Below are positions 43,008 through 55,529 of a stretch of 64,000 bases of DNA, piece after piece. The stretch is from Nephrocerus scutellatus (Eukaryota; Arthropoda; Insecta; Diptera; Pipunculidae): assembly GCA_947095585.1 (NCBI GenBank), contig OX352762.1, forward strand, positions 117,210,930-117,274,929, read 5' to 3'. The notes beneath the pieces are model-generated. The model did not search any database and was not told the DNA's origin. It saw only the letters and a program-made list of their open reading frames with translations. The position numbers were made by a program, and so were the translations under genes. Position 1 is the first letter of the stretch, and each line of letters begins with the position of its first letter.

Positions 43008-43670
43008 CAGTACTGGCCAAAATTATGTTTAGAGGGTTCTTGCCGGGAATTCCTGGGAATTTTCCCATTTCCTAGTTCCCGTTTTCCGGGAAATAAAATT
43101 AAAGTTCCATTTTTTGCTTAGATTTCGGTGCTATAATTTTCGAAATGGTGTCACTAATAGCTTAAATGTGAAGTAAAAGCAAAAGTTAAATCTCATAAGT
43201 TACTGCGGAAAATTTAGCTTCACATTAGATGAATGGACAAGTTTACGAGACAGTGAGGCACTACCTTTACATAATTATTCATTTTTATAAACAATACGTA
43301 AGTTTAGAGCTGGTTAGAATTGAAGGAAGTCTCTCTGCTGACAGAACAGTAGAACTTGTTAAGACAAAGCTATCTGATTTGGTTTACATTCATTAGATGT
43401 AGTAGTATTGACTACTGATGGTGCTGCCATTCTTGTAAAATTTGGAAGATTGTCTGAATACGTAAACCAACTATGTTATAATTATCGCATTGATTTATCT
43501 ATTATTGGTGTAATTTATATGCAAGGTAAAGATATCAATTAAACTCCTGATCAAATAGATGCAATAGATGGAAATGAGAATAACTCGGTTCCCGATAATT
43601 TTTCTTAGTATGACTGAAGCGAAAGTGATAATACTCCTATAGCCCCAAGATAACGCGTGATGATATTGTT
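43008..43670 (+). pseudogene. hAT transposase fossil
   Basis: Broken frames read KFSFTLDEWTSLRD, LVRIEGSL-like, then VVLTTDGAAILVKFGRL followed by QLCYNYRIDLSIIGV. These match the conserved LDEWTS, TTDGAS and HCVAHTI-like blocks of hAT transposases. CAGTACTGGCCAAAA at 43008 is a plausible hAT 5' terminus. The C-terminal dimerisation domain and the 3' end are missing. Confidence 0.65.
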
Positions 43671-43959
43671 ATGAAATGTTGGCTTTCGAGATCTTAATGG
43701 ATTTTTTATTTATTTCAACGTCGCATAGAGAACCAAGAGTTATAATGACACGAAATGCCATCCCTGACTCGTTTAACTGTTCAACTCTGAGATGATGATG
43801 GAGAATTCACGCTGATCCGTCAAGGTTGTGAACAACTAGACCGATTTGTTCGATGTCATAATATGACACGATAAGCTATCATGTAATGTCATTAAACATC
43901 ATATTGCAGAGAAATGTAAGAAGATCTCAGGTGCATGGTAAAGGCGCAAACTGCTGACA

Positions 43960-44280
43960 TACGCTGGCGGCATCGATATGATTGGCCAGATAGCTGTTAC
44001 TGGTGCATTTGCAAGCATTAAGACAGGGACAGCATTTCGGTCCCGTTTGTGTTGCTAGACTTTGGAGGAGAAGATTCAATGAAGAAATATACCAGCTTTA
44101 CTGCGACGTCGATCAAGACAAGAAACTATACGTACTGGACGTAAACGCGCGGAGACACAGCCCCGCCTTGGAAAGGAAATGTGTGCGCAGTTTGCTAAAG
44201 ACCGTGCTAATTGGAGTGCTATGTATATTAAGAACCAGGATCACTCCTGGCGTCGTAGCGCCGCATAAGTAAGTGAGTAA
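43960..44280 (+). mobile_element. RTE-like LINE C-terminal fragment
   Basis: A YAGGIDMIG block (the catalytic YADDIDIIG, mutated) with VTGAFASI is followed after a gap by RRFNEEIYQLYCDVD, then EMCAQFAKDRANWSAMYI in another frame. These are RT-thumb and C-terminal motifs of an RTE-like element distinct from the 53-kb copy. Confidence 0.6.
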
Positions 44281-44671
44281 TCGTCACTGTTTATAAGTCA
44301 GCATCAGCTCTAAGTCATCCTTAAAAAATCTAGCCAGGAATTTTTCAGATCATCTTAGATTTATTGAAACAACATGCGTGAACCTTTTTTGAATCCTTGC
44401 GATCGTTTTATTTGTACTGTCATATAATGCCAGCCAATCGGTACAACAATAATACATAATACTTCCATTTTTGTTTAAAAAAAACAAGCATAGAGGTAGC
44501 TTTATAAACAATAAAAGAATTAACGCTGTAATCCAATACAGCACTTAAATATTTAATTAAAAGTTGAGTTGATATTGATAAAAAGGTTCTTTCCCAGGGT
44601 AATACATAAAAACTAATCGCGGTAACTAACAAAATGATTTACATTTGACAAGTTTCAATTTAAGATGGTTA

Positions 44672-46440
44672 TTCTTCTTTTCTTTCTTTATGTCCTAGGG
44701 CCTCTACTACGCCTACGCGCCATCGCGTGCGGTTCCTGGCAATGAGCTTCAGCTCTCAACAACTCTTCCCCAATTGCCGTGCCTCCTCCTCAACTGTTCT
44801 GCGCCATGTATTTCTCGGACGACCCGTTCTTCTACCATCCTGAGATAACGGGTTCCATTGCATTGCGTAGTTTGCTATGGAACTGTCGCCTTTTCGGAGT
44901 GTATGACCAATCCACTGCCACTTCCGTCGTTGGATGGTTGTGCCTATTGGTTCCTGACCCGTTTTCTGGTAAAGATGTTCGTTAGAGATACGGTTAGGCC
45001 AGAAAACCCTTAAGATGTTCCGTAGGCAACTATTTACGAACGTTTGTAATCTTTTTGTGATAAAAGCTATTGGAAAGATATTGGAAACGCTCTACTCTCT
45101 CTACCGGCTGTCCAGCAATGTTAACATGAGTAACTGAGATAGGGCCGAGGTTGATGATTTTGGTTTTGGCAGTATTAATCTTCAAACCCGCAACATTTGC
45201 CTCCCTCTACACATTTGTTGTCATTTGGTGCAGCTCCATAATTCTATGTGAGAGTAAACAAATGTCGTCCGCGTAATCCAGATGTTTGAGTTGAGATGTA
45301 ATAGTCCAACGAATTCCTCCGTTTCCAGTAGATAAAGCTGCGCGAAGTACATCGCTAATCACCAACAAAAAAAGTATCGGCGATAGAATGCAACCTTGTC
45401 GTACCACACTTCGGATCTCGAATTCCTCTGACAGATTTCCTATATGCAGCACATGACATTTAGAGCCATCATAGGTTGCTTTAATAATAGCTATTAGTTT
45501 ATCTCCCATGCAAGGCAAGCCAGAAAAACTGTCTGTTGACACTGTCAAACGCCTTCTCAAAATCGATGAACAGCAGGTGCAGTGGTGACCGGAATTCATC
45601 GCACTGTTCAGTAATGATCCGCAGGGTGTTTATGTGGTCTACACAGGAGGATCCAGTGCGGAAACCTGCTTGTTCGGCATCGAGTGTATCTTCCAGATGT
45701 TCCTTAATACGCTCAAGTACTACTTTGGCTATTACTTTTGCAACTGCAGGGAGAACGCAAATGCCTCTCCAGTTTTCGCACTCCATAAGACTACCTTTTT
45801 TAGGGAGCTTGACAATCATTCCCTTCTTCCACTCGTCGGCGAAACTTTCTACCTCCCAAGCTCTCTCTACAAGAGGATATAAAAGTTCTGCTGATGTCGT
45901 TGGAGCTGCACGCAGAAGCTCTGCGGGTATAACATCTAGTCCTACCGACTTGTTGTTCTTTAGTGCGTTAATCGCGGTAGCGATCTCGTCTTTACTGGGA
46001 GTTGAGGGAAATTGTTACTTCCGGCATCTCCATTTGATTTAGGTGCATATCGTTAGCAAATACACGGTTAAGGACCGTAGAGAAATGCTCCTACCATCGC
46101 TTGAGCTGATCCTCATCTGAAACGAGTACGGCACCATCTAGGCCTTTCACCGGATGTTGGCTAGAGTGGTGACCACCTGTCAGCTCTTTGGTAATTCTGT
46201 AAACGGTTCTGCTATCGCACCTGCTCGCTGCTTCCTCTGCTTCTGAGGCCAGGTTGTTAATATAGTTACGCTTGTCACGTCTTACACTACGCTGCACTTC
46301 TCTCATTTTTCTTCGATACATGGACTCTAGCTCGCTCCTCGCCGCTGCTGGGATATCTACAATACGAGCTTTAAGTAGTTCACGTTCTTCAATCCGCCTC
46401 CAGGTATCTTCGGTAAGCCTTGGGCCATCTCAAGACTGAA
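44672..46440 (-). mobile_element. CFDP2-type LINE, linker, RT and 3' end
   Basis: The minus strand runs RRKMREVQRSVRRDKRNYIN (46320), SRTVYRITKELTGG, KGSLMECENWRGICVLPAV, DAEQAGFRTGSSCVDHINTL, LLFIDFEKAFDSV, VRQGCILSPILFLLVISDVL and the catalytic YADD (45264-45275). It then continues through GLKINTAKTK to the RRRSRGPRT end near 44700, followed by an ataaagaaagaaaag tail. The palm residues are intact, but frameshifts and stops break the ORF. It is 5'-truncated, without endonuclease. Confidence 0.85.
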
Positions 46441-48510
46441 CCGATATCAGAAAGTGTAGGCAATCAGAGATTATGGAGATTGGGGTCAATTTATTTAAAT
46501 AATCTGGAAACAACAATCAATGTAAACATTTTATAGTCTTTGTTATGAAATTTGAAAAATGCACATCATTAATAATTAAATTAAACATAATTGGACACAA
46601 ATGACTACCCTGAGGAAGGCGAATTCTACATGGAGATTGTTTCAATTTTACAAATTGTTTCCTTCCAGATCCAGATTGATAGAAATGAAGCCACTGCCAA
46701 TTCCAAGCTAAATTTTGTTAATATAGACAAACCTATAAAATCCTTAAGGTATATAGAGTGGGACACGATTTTATTCCACTGCAACTTGACTGGCTATTAT
46801 ATTGCATTTCCGCAAAAAACTGTAGGCAAACATTTACTCTTCCAGTTAACAACAAAATTCCAATTAGAGCAACAGTATACTCGACCAGAATACACAATTG
46901 TAGAAAGTCCATGTTTTGTGCCTCAACAATAGGACAAAATAAGAATAGAATGTTACAGTAAATTGAGGAAAACTGCCAACATTCAGTGATTCAGTATGGA
47001 AGCCATAACCATTTAGTCGATAGAGTTTACTCATGGTTCAGTTAATAGTCGCAGCGTCAGCTAATATCTAAGGTTTATTACTAACTAACTGAAGTGATAT
47101 GAGAAAGGCAAACAGATGTTGTTGAAAAGGGGTAACGGGGAGGAAACACAAGTCGACACAATAAAGCAAATCTAAAATTCAGCATCTGTGAAACTTTCCG
47201 ATATGGTGCTGAAGCAAAGCGCTTGAGAAAAGCAAATAAATTTCTCTGAACACTGTGCCACACACAATGACAATGGGTGCACTCCCACGCCCGGCGGCGT
47301 GCGGCCGCTACAATTCAATGATGTGAGCGCGGAAAGGATTAGGAAGAAAATATTCAATTGAAACCCAAAAGGCAACCATCATCCGAACCCGACGACGACC
47401 ATTTCATGGTGGCATTTCGGATCGTACTCGTAATACTGATTTGTTTCGAGTACGAGACGGACAGTGGTTCCCAAGTACGATGCCCTTACATATATTTTTT
47501 TGGTATGCATGATGGACTATGATGAGCCCTCAGCGCCTCAAGAAAAGTTATTGTTCTCAGAGAGTAGTTTCTGTGTTGGTCCGAAATCATTTGGCCCACC
47601 AGTAAGTCAGTCAGTTCGAGAAGTCCTCTGAGCTTCCTTATCTCGGATGATATAAAAATGCAGTTGGTCGGTCGGTTTGTTTATTGTCATTGTTTCTAGT
47701 GAAAACAGCAGAAACAGAAACGCCAACTCCTTCATCATATTCCTCATAGTGCAGTTTCCTTGAATTTTCTGGGAGTCTGATGTTCATCGTCATTTCCATT
47801 CAAATTCAAATATCATATTTCCTTCCTTGTATGATGCAGAGCCATTGCTGGAGCACATAAATAATATCCGCTTCGCAGGAGCAGCAGCAAATCCAAAAGT
47901 TTCAACTGCACCATCATCACACAAACACTGAACGAACTCAGTGTTCGTTCCTTGAACCGTGGGATTGCAAACACACTGCAGTGCTCCACTCCGCTATTGT
48001 CATAGGTTCATGAGTCATGATTTCATTTCGTTCATTGTTGGGCCATCAAGGGAAAAACCCTTTTAGACTTTTAATGAGTTCGTTTTGTTGAACTCGCATT
48101 TGTGAGTATAAGACATGAATGGAACGATGCAACGCACCATATCCAATTACAATAAACAAATAGCAGAGCAAAAAAAAAACACCAAATTTATTATTGAGTT
48201 TTAGGACGACGTCACAACCAAAGTAGTAAGCGAAATATGAGTCATGAACAGAAGGTATATAAAATCTCTAGGGATAAGCCATCATTTCAATTGCACGTTT
48301 ACAGTTTAATGAACTGCAGTTTTATTCACAAACGAAAACTACTAAAAAAAGGTGGAATTCAAACAAAAATTTGCGTTATCTTCGATCTTGTCTCTTCATT
48401 GAGGATTGGTTACTTTATCAATTATGTGAAATACTGGATCTTAAGAAATTTTTATCCATCTCTTCATATGCAGTTCATATTTTTGGTAGAGTGTTAAGAA
48501 TTTATTGAAA
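46441..48510. other. intergenic stretch, no clear gene
   Basis: An ORF at 46591-46932 (+, 113 residues) is not recognised. From about 47280 to 48080 the sequence is less AT-rich and free of recognised repeats, so it may be regulatory or untranslated DNA of a distant gene; this is speculation. Confidence 0.3.
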
Positions 48511-48511
48511 G

Positions 48512-48720
48512 ATAGCATAGGTTCTGAGCAGGAGGTTCGTGGTTCGAATCCCAGGAACACCAAAAGTATTTTTCACGGTGTCCGAAAGTCTGACAAACGT
48601 CCCAGAGTAATAACTTGTCACGGAAAGCTTCTCATTTCGCCGTTCGGATCTGGTATTAAAAAATTGTAGGTCACCTCTATTTGTGTGCAAAAATTTACAT
48701 GGTCAACACCAATGAAGCGA
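48512..48720 (+). mobile_element. tRNA-derived SINE, 5'-truncated
   Basis: It begins within the head (ttctgagcaggaggttcgtg, ggttcgaatcccagg), then caccaaaagtatttttcacg and the usual body. The 3' end is lost near atttacatggtcaacacc. Confidence 0.75.
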
Positions 48721-48729
48721 TTCGATTGT

Positions 48730-49245
48730 TTTCGATTGTGGTCCCGGGAGCATTTGCCCAGACGAAAAAGTTATATTCCAGCGAATATACGCCTTGTAAA
48801 TATTAGCCAGGTCTGAGGGAGTGAAGCATATCTTGCACCTTTTTAGGAAAACTAAACATTTTGCACCATTCTTAGCGATGGCGAGTATGTGGTCCTTCCA
48901 ACGAAGCTTGTTTTTGACTTACATACCGAGTATTGCGAGTTTTTTATTTTCTTTGATGCAGTCTCCTCCATTCATGGATAAAAGTTGAGGGTTGAAATTA
49001 TGGTAAGATGACAGAAGAGAACACTGGATTTTGGAAGAATCTTACTCTATTGTGTAGTCCCCACCTTGCTATGTTGTTGTTCAAGTTTCACTTGCGATGA
49101 AGGGGACCGTACAGAAAATAAAATGAGAAAGAACGTCGGACACAAAACAGAGCCTTGGGGAACACCAGCGTTTTTGCAGAAAATATTTTATTTAAAACCA
49201 TGAAACACAACCTGGATTGAATCGTCAGAAAGACAGAAAGTCAGA
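48730..49245 (-). mobile_element. jockey/CR1-like LINE RT C-terminal fragment with deletion
   Basis: On the minus strand a GVPQGSVLCPTFFLIL block (near 49155) jumps to LRWKDHI, IAKNGAKCLVFLKRCKICFT, PSDLANIYKAYIRW and ends near 48750. These are RT palm and thumb blocks with the catalytic core deleted between them. A (tcta)n tract lies at 49253-49280. Confidence 0.65.
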
Positions 49246-49559
49246 AAAAATAAATCTATCTATCTATCTATATAATGTCAAATATCAATGTCAATGTCGC
49301 AAAATGTAACCTTTTAAGTATAGAGCTTTTTTGTACTTCTTCAGCTGTCATCTTTTTCATTTGTTCGAAGATGCACTTCATCTGAAAAGTAAAGATCTTA
49401 ATTTTGTGTATTGAACCGCGTTAACTGGTCTATTGTATTCCGGCTCGCGTCTTTGTACCCAACACCAAAGTCTTGATACCTATGAGAAAGTGTCCTTGGT
49501 TTTCCATGCGACACTCCATGCCATTGAGATTTGCTCTTGGCTAAACCTTAATTAAGGTA

Positions 49560-50065
49560 TTAAGGGCGTTAAGATAGCATAGCAGCACTTAAGGCATTGT
49601 CGTCCAAGATAATGGACTCTAAATCAGTTAAATGCTGCTACGATGCACTGCAATCCCTTGCCAGACGCAACAGGGTGAAACTCGGATGGGTCCCTGGTCA
49701 TCAAGGAATTGCAGGCAACGAATCTGCTGATGAACTATCTAGGGCTGGCTCAGAATCTGCGCTAATAGGAACTGAATCTTACAATGGTGTCAACTAGGCT
49801 CCCGCCACAGCGCTGATTAATAATTGGGAAAACAAACTTCGTCTGGCCCACTAGGAAAATGTCACAGGGCTGAGACAATCCAAACAGGGCACTTTTCCTA
49901 TCTTACAAGAAAATCCTTAATCTAGAAAAGGATAGTATCAGAAAGCTGGGAAGCTTTTTCAGAGGTAAATGTGGCTTGCGACTCAACCTAAACAAACTTA
50001 ATCTAGGATCAGATACGGAAGGTAGGTTCTCTGTTATTACCCAGCATTCCATTGGTTAAGTATTA
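49560..50065 (+). mobile_element. LINE RNase H domain, R1/LOA-like
   Basis: Plus-strand SKSVKCCYDALQSLARRNRV, then LGWVPGHQGIAGNESADELS, is the C-terminal half of a LINE RNase H domain (WVPGH and NE-AD motifs). After a stop it continues with LEKDSIRKLGSFFRGKCGLR and LNLNKLNLGS, the usual tail. It joins a CFDP2-type LINE at about 50065. Confidence 0.8.
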
Positions 50066-50745
50066 CATCAGGTGGAAGATACACTCGATGCCGAACCAGC
50101 ACGTTTCCGCACTGGATCCTCCTGTGTAGACCACATCAACACCCTGCGGATCATTATTAAACAGTGCGTTGAATTCTGGTCACCACCGCACCTGCTATTC
50201 ATCGATTTTGATACAGGTTGACAGTGTCAACAGACAGACCCGATAAACTAATAGCTATTATTAAAGCAACCTATGATGGCTCTCAATGTCATGTTCTGCA
50301 CAGAGGATAGCTGTCAGAATGAATTCGAGATCCTAAGTGAGGTACGACAAGGTTGCATTCTATCTCCTATGCTTTTTTTTGTTGGCGATTAGCGATGTTC
50401 TTCGCGCAGCTTTATCTACTGGAAACGGAGGAATTCGTTGGACTATTACATCTCAACTCAAACATCTGAACTACGCTGACGGCGTTTGCTTCCCTTAACA
50501 CACACATCCATCAAACGACGGAAGTGGCAGTGGATTGGTCATACACTCCGAACAGGCGACAGTTCCATAGCAAACTACGCAATGCAATGAAATTTGTTAT
50601 CTCAGGATGAGAAATACATCGCGCATAACAGGAGTCACGGCAATTTGGGCAGAGTTGGAGAGAGCTGAAGTTTATTTCCAGAAAGCGCTCGCGATGGCGC
50701 GTAGGCGTAGTAGAGGCCCACTAGGGGATATATGACATAAAGAAG
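50066..50745 (+). mobile_element. CFDP2-type LINE with internal deletion
   Basis: DTLDAEPARFRTGSSCVDHI, LLFIDFD, a VRQGCILSPM-like block and QLKHLNYADG (catalytic YADD lost) are followed abruptly, near 50480, by RRKWQWIGHTLRTGDS-like 3' sequence and the same gatggcgcgtaggcgtagta end as the copy at 44690. It is a dead copy. Confidence 0.8.
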
Positions 50746-50979
50746 GAAAGAATTTTCCATAAAGATATATGTTTGATAGCAGAGTTGAGAAACTCTGCTA
50801 CTAAGAACGTATTATCCTTCATTAGAGAGGTGGTACGCCTCTAAGAATAGTAACACCCTTCTGATACAATATATCTTTTCAGTGTCGCAGTGTCGGCCAT
50901 ATCAGCAAGGGTCGGTCATAATAAAAACATAAAATTGTTTGTAAATTTTTTTATGCTGCTTTAGATGTACAATAAAAAA

Positions 50980-51378
50980 TCAGAAGAAATTTCCATCAAC
51001 GGTAATGAAAACATCTGTATCCCCCCTACGAGGTGATTCTTTTTCCAGACCTACATCTGATTCAAATGAGGCATAAACCATAGTACCGCCAGGTGTTCGT
51101 AGCATGTCTCGGCGGGTTGGTCTCTCATTACCGTGAATAATACCAAATTTACAATTTGTCACTGCACTATTTCATTTTCATATATCGCCGATCGCACGCA
51201 CATATACACACAAACAAGCAATACCCAAAGAATTTGCATACAAATTGGTAGCCACAAGACACTTTTTTCTGTTCACAAAACAAACGAAATTCTGGAAAAT
51301 CATTGAAATATTCATGCTAACCTTGGTTAATAGTGATTTACCCGACCACCAACCGTAGAAGCAGATCAGCGGGAGCAT
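50980..51378 (-). CDS. putative two-exon small gene, unrecognised
   Basis: Minus-strand exon 51378-51342 (ATG, MLPLICFYGWWS) ends at a gtaaat donor. A gtgcag acceptor precedes exon 51161-50980, which reads TNCKFGIIHGNERPTRRDML, then FESDVGLEKESPRRGDTDVF and ITVDGNFF to a TGA stop. The split codon (G plus TG, Val) joins in phase, giving 72 residues. The second exon has balanced amino-acid use and looks like coding sequence. The first is short and hydrophobic, and could instead be chance, with the true 5' exon elsewhere. I recognise no family. A 3' exon of a larger gene is the main alternative. Confidence 0.35.
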
Positions 51379-51599
51379 AGCGACAAATTACCATACAAAT
51401 ACGAATTTTCCAGCAGCGTGTGTTTGCCATAAAAAGCGAATTTATGTCACCGCATAATCTTCCATTTGCGATACGAATGGCATAAAAAGCATACAATTTT
51501 CCCATAAAACCACAAACATTAATGTCGCTGCACATGCGCCTTGTCACACCGGCGTTTGTTCTATGATCTGGTTTGTGTTGCAGTTGCATCTATAGAAGA

Positions 51600-53085
51600 A
51601 AATACATTGTTAGGTTGAAGGAAGCACATGAAGTGCAAATTATGAAATCCGCCCAAAATATTTAGTTGCCCATTAAAATGATATTAGGCGTTGGCGTAGG
51701 TCGCCCATGTCAAGTAGTGTGTACTCTCACTCGAACATAGTCGAGCATAATTTTTTTTGCTCTGTCAAGGAGATGCGGACGGAGCACTGAACGAATTCAA
51801 TATCAACGCGCAGGCGGCTCACAATAGGTACGCGTATCGCAGGACCCGTATCCCGGTAATATGATTTATCGCATTATTGGCTGTCAGCCGACCAACAAGC
51901 AAAGTCAACAAAATGCAAAGTGGCTGTCTATATGCCAATGCCGGTGCTTGGCAGCTTGGTCTTTCGGCCCGACACGCCCATTGACGAATACAACCCCGCT
52001 AAACTTTATCGAGTGCAATAAATTATCGAGCAAATATCTATGCGTTACAGTACAGTAATAATAATAATTGTCTTAATAATAATATGCAACAAATAATACA
52101 ACAATACACAGCACTTATCGGATTTACGACACTTTGCAACGAGTGATTTGTTTAAACAGAATTTGCATTTTTGTTGTACTTATACTATGCGCGTACTATG
52201 CAATTGTCAAAGTTGCAATGATATGTGGACCATAAATAAATGAAAATGTGCAATAAAATGCGCCTGGCCGGACCGGGCCGGGCTGGGCGCTAGTATTTAT
52301 TTGTTATTGACAAAAGTGTTAAGATTCGCATAAAACAAATCGTTAAAATGCGACGGGATTAACTAAATAACAAAAAAAAAAATGAGCTCGAGCGCAAGTG
52401 ATGGCAGAGGGCGTTTGACAGTTGAAGGTGTATTTATTTAAGTTGATGGCTTTCGCACAAAGTACTGGAGTTGTAAACTTTTTATGTAAGCGAAGTAGTT
52501 ATTTGTTAAGCAACAATAATTGGTAAACAAGAAGAAGAAAATAAAAAACATAGTAAAGCTAAGCGTGTGTCTGAGAGCATGATTCTTGTTAAAGAGTTAT
52601 ATGCTTTTTAAGTCGCAAATCCATTGTGTGATCAGCAAGTGGCCTTTTTTTGCCTTGTAGGCATAGACTTTAATTAAAAATTGTAATTATTGTCAAAAAA
52701 GTCATTATCGGCTAAAAGCTCGCCTTGATGATGCAACGTTCGTCTTTGATATGGTTATCTTTAAACCTTTAGAGTCTGGTTATCTTAATAAATTTCCAGC
52801 AAATTTGAAAGCACGCTTTTCAAATCTTTCCAATTGACTTTCCAATCACTGAAACTGTTGACAAGTTTAGCAGCATTGCTTCCACGGAAATAGGTTAAGC
52901 GATAATTGATAAAAGCTTAGTAATAATGGTTCCAGACGTAGTCATAGCCCATAACAGTGAATTATGGACTTTCCATAAAATATTTGCCGGTCTATATATT
53001 TTTTGGTGGTCAGCCATAAGCAGAATAGGGGGAATAACACAAAATGCATTGGAATTGCAAGTGGCCGTAACTATCCCTGACTGGT
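51600..53085. other. intergenic, non-repetitive, no gene seen
   Basis: Sequence around 51700-52400 is of mixed composition, without recognised repeats and with no long ORF. 52400-53085 is AT-rich. It might be conserved non-coding DNA, but nothing here proves it. Confidence 0.3.
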
Positions 53086-53089
53086 GGAT

Positions 53090-55150
53090 GTGCGATCAAA
53101 CCTAGCCGGTAATTTTCCTTCAATACAGGAAAAGCAGAATGATCGGGCTAGTCACTATACAGTAAGGTTGGAGCGAGGCCAATAACCTCACCCGTAAAAC
53201 TTTTTTAATACGGAACTCAAAATCAGCCTCGGATACCCTGATGAAAGACGACGACCACGGCAACGAAAACGGCTAAACGATTTAAGAATTTTCTCATGGA
53301 ACGTACGATTACTGCATAAAGCTCGAGTTGCCTCGAAATATTAGGCTGACATAATAGCAATCCAGGAGATGTGGTGGACGGGGAATGATGTCTTACAAAA
53401 ATCAGAATACGACATATATTACAGTTGTCATCCAAGACATCATGTGCTCGGGGTGAGGTTTCTAGCCAGTAAAAGAACGAAACCCACCGTTGTCGACTTA
53501 AGCGGAAGTTCTACCAAAGAGTCCGCGGTATGACGCATTATACACCTCGTTGCACATACTGCAAAGACAAAGAGGGTAATCTGATGGCCGATCTCAAAGG
53601 CATCTTAGAGCGATGGGAAGGGAACTTTCATGAGTTGCTAAACGGCCAGCTAACTGAGGAATTGGAGGCTCCACAAATGAACAATGACCATACTATGCTG
53701 CCGCCACCAAGCAAAGACGAAATTAGCAAAACGATAAATCGGCTCAAATATAATAAGGCCCCAGGATTAGATGGGATGCCAGAGGAACTGATTAAAATAG
53801 GAGGTACCACAATACACGAAGCAATTCATGAAGTAATAAAGCAAGTATGGGAGGAAGAAGTGATGTCAAAAGCAATGATGGCAAAATGGCATCCTGTGCC
53901 CCATACATAAAAAAGGGGATCTTACAACATGCAGCAATTATCGTGGTATAAGGTTGTTGAGTTCTCCTCTATCCTTCAAGAGAGGATAGCGCCATACGCT
54001 AAAGTCATCACAGGTCCATACCAGTGAGGCTTCATCCCAGGAAAATCCACAACTGATCAGCTTTACACCCTTAGGCAGGTAATGGAAAAATGTCTAGAGT
54101 TTCAAAGCTCACTACACCATCTTTTAAAGACTTAAAAGCCGCCTAACTAAAAATATCCGGATCACTATCAAGCCCATTCAACATCTATAACTGGCTCCGA
54201 CAAGGGGATGAACTGGTCTGCGTCCTTTTCAACCTAGCGTTTGTAAAAGTGATCCGAGATTCTGACGTAACGGTGAGAGGAAAAATCCTCTATAAGTCTA
54301 TTCAGATACAGGCTTACGCCGACGATATTGACATCGTTGGTAGAAACCTAAGAGTTGTAGAGGAAGTTTTTATTCAGATCGAGCAGGCGGCACGAAATCT
54401 ACGGCTGCACATAGATGGAAGAAAAACAAAGTACATGGTGGCCACGTCTGCGTTTGAGTAGAAGATCAAACATTGGTCCCTCTATTCAAATAGTGGAGCG
54501 CGAATTTGAAGTAGTGCAATCCTTTAACTATCTCGGGTCAACTGTAGCAGCCGATAACAGCATGGAGCCAGAAATACCCGCACGGTTGCTTAAAGCCAAC
54601 AAAGCCTACTATAGTCTGTCAACCTTAACCATAACATCCAAGCTGCTGGTATATAAGACAATGGTCATACCAGTACTCACATATGAATCCGAGACTTGGG
54701 TGCTTAGCAAGAAACATTCTGACCTCTTAGCCGTGCTCGAGAGAAAAGTCTTACGGAGAATTGTTCGCCCCGTATGCAGGGAAGGACGATTTCGGAGACT
54801 CTGTAATGATTGGATCTACGAGCGTTACCGCGATGTCGACATCGTGAAGAGAATTAAGTTGGGTAGGCTGCGGTGGGCAGGACACCTAGCTCAAATCAGC
54901 GACGAGGATCCTGCTCGGAAAGTCCTTTGCGGTAGGATTTATGGAACACGATAACGAGTCTGGCCAAGCCTACGTTGAAAGGATGGCGTAGACTAGAATG
55001 TCCAGCGTTTAGGGATGCTAAACTGGATGGCATCGGTTGAATGTCGGGACCAGTGGAGAGGCTTTTTGCGGGACGCCAACAATTCAGGGACCATCTTGCC
55101 TTAGAAGCAGATATAGTCAGCAGCAGAATGTATGAGAGCGTTCATTAACA
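53090..55150 (+). mobile_element. RTE-like LINE, longest copy, internally deleted
   Basis: The endonuclease start is near 53290 (RTFLWNVRLLHKARVASKY-like, then IIAIQEMWWTGNDV). An internal deletion at about 53530 joins it to the linker DLKGILERWEGNFHELLNGQ. Then LPPPSKDEISKTINRLKYNK, APGLDGMPEELIKIGG, FIPGKSTTDQLYTLRQVM, a mutated palm (AYADDIDIVG near 54312), FNYLGSTVAADNSMEP, VIPVLTYESETWVL and KLGRLRWAGHLAQISDEDPA follow. The ORF is open for 179 codons at 54415-54954 but broken elsewhere. Related pieces lie at 13345, 25885, 27250, 35318 and 63377. Confidence 0.85.
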
Positions 55151-55234
55151 GTAGAATGCTGTGAAAAATGTTTTTGTAATTGTGGCACGCACCTACGTCG
55201 GTAAAGTGACATGCCTATCGACAGACACCTCAAG

Positions 55235-55525
55235 AAGGATCGATGAGCGTAAAGCAATTAAGGCTTGGATTGCCACAACAGTAGAGAATACCTAGCTAGA
55301 AGCTTAATTTCGCGTTATAAAGAAGTAAGAGCACCGTAGTGTAAGACGTGACAAACTACACTACATGGACTCACTTGCATCAAGGGCTAAAGTAGCAAAC
55401 AGGGGTGACAACAGAACTGTCTTTAACGCCACCAAGCTGTTTAAACTCAAAAAAAAATCAAATTACGAGTTTAGATGGTAACATTTTGATTTCGGATGAG
55501 GATCAGCTCACTACATGGAGAGATC
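55235..55525 (+). mobile_element. CFDP2-type LINE linker fragment
   Basis: MDSLASRAKVANRGDNRTVF, then NATKLFKLKKK and a DEDQLTTW-like end parallel the EAEEAASRCDSRTVYRITKE to SDEDQLKRW segment of the copy at 44672-46440. Confidence 0.65.
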
Positions 55526-55529
55526 TAGA

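Noticed and set aside
45536..46042. A 168-codon plus-strand ORF
   Set aside because: It is the antisense shadow of the minus-strand LINE RT.
46591..46932. A 113-residue plus-strand ORF
   Set aside because: No family resemblance and flanked by LINE debris; it may be chance or an unknown transposon piece.
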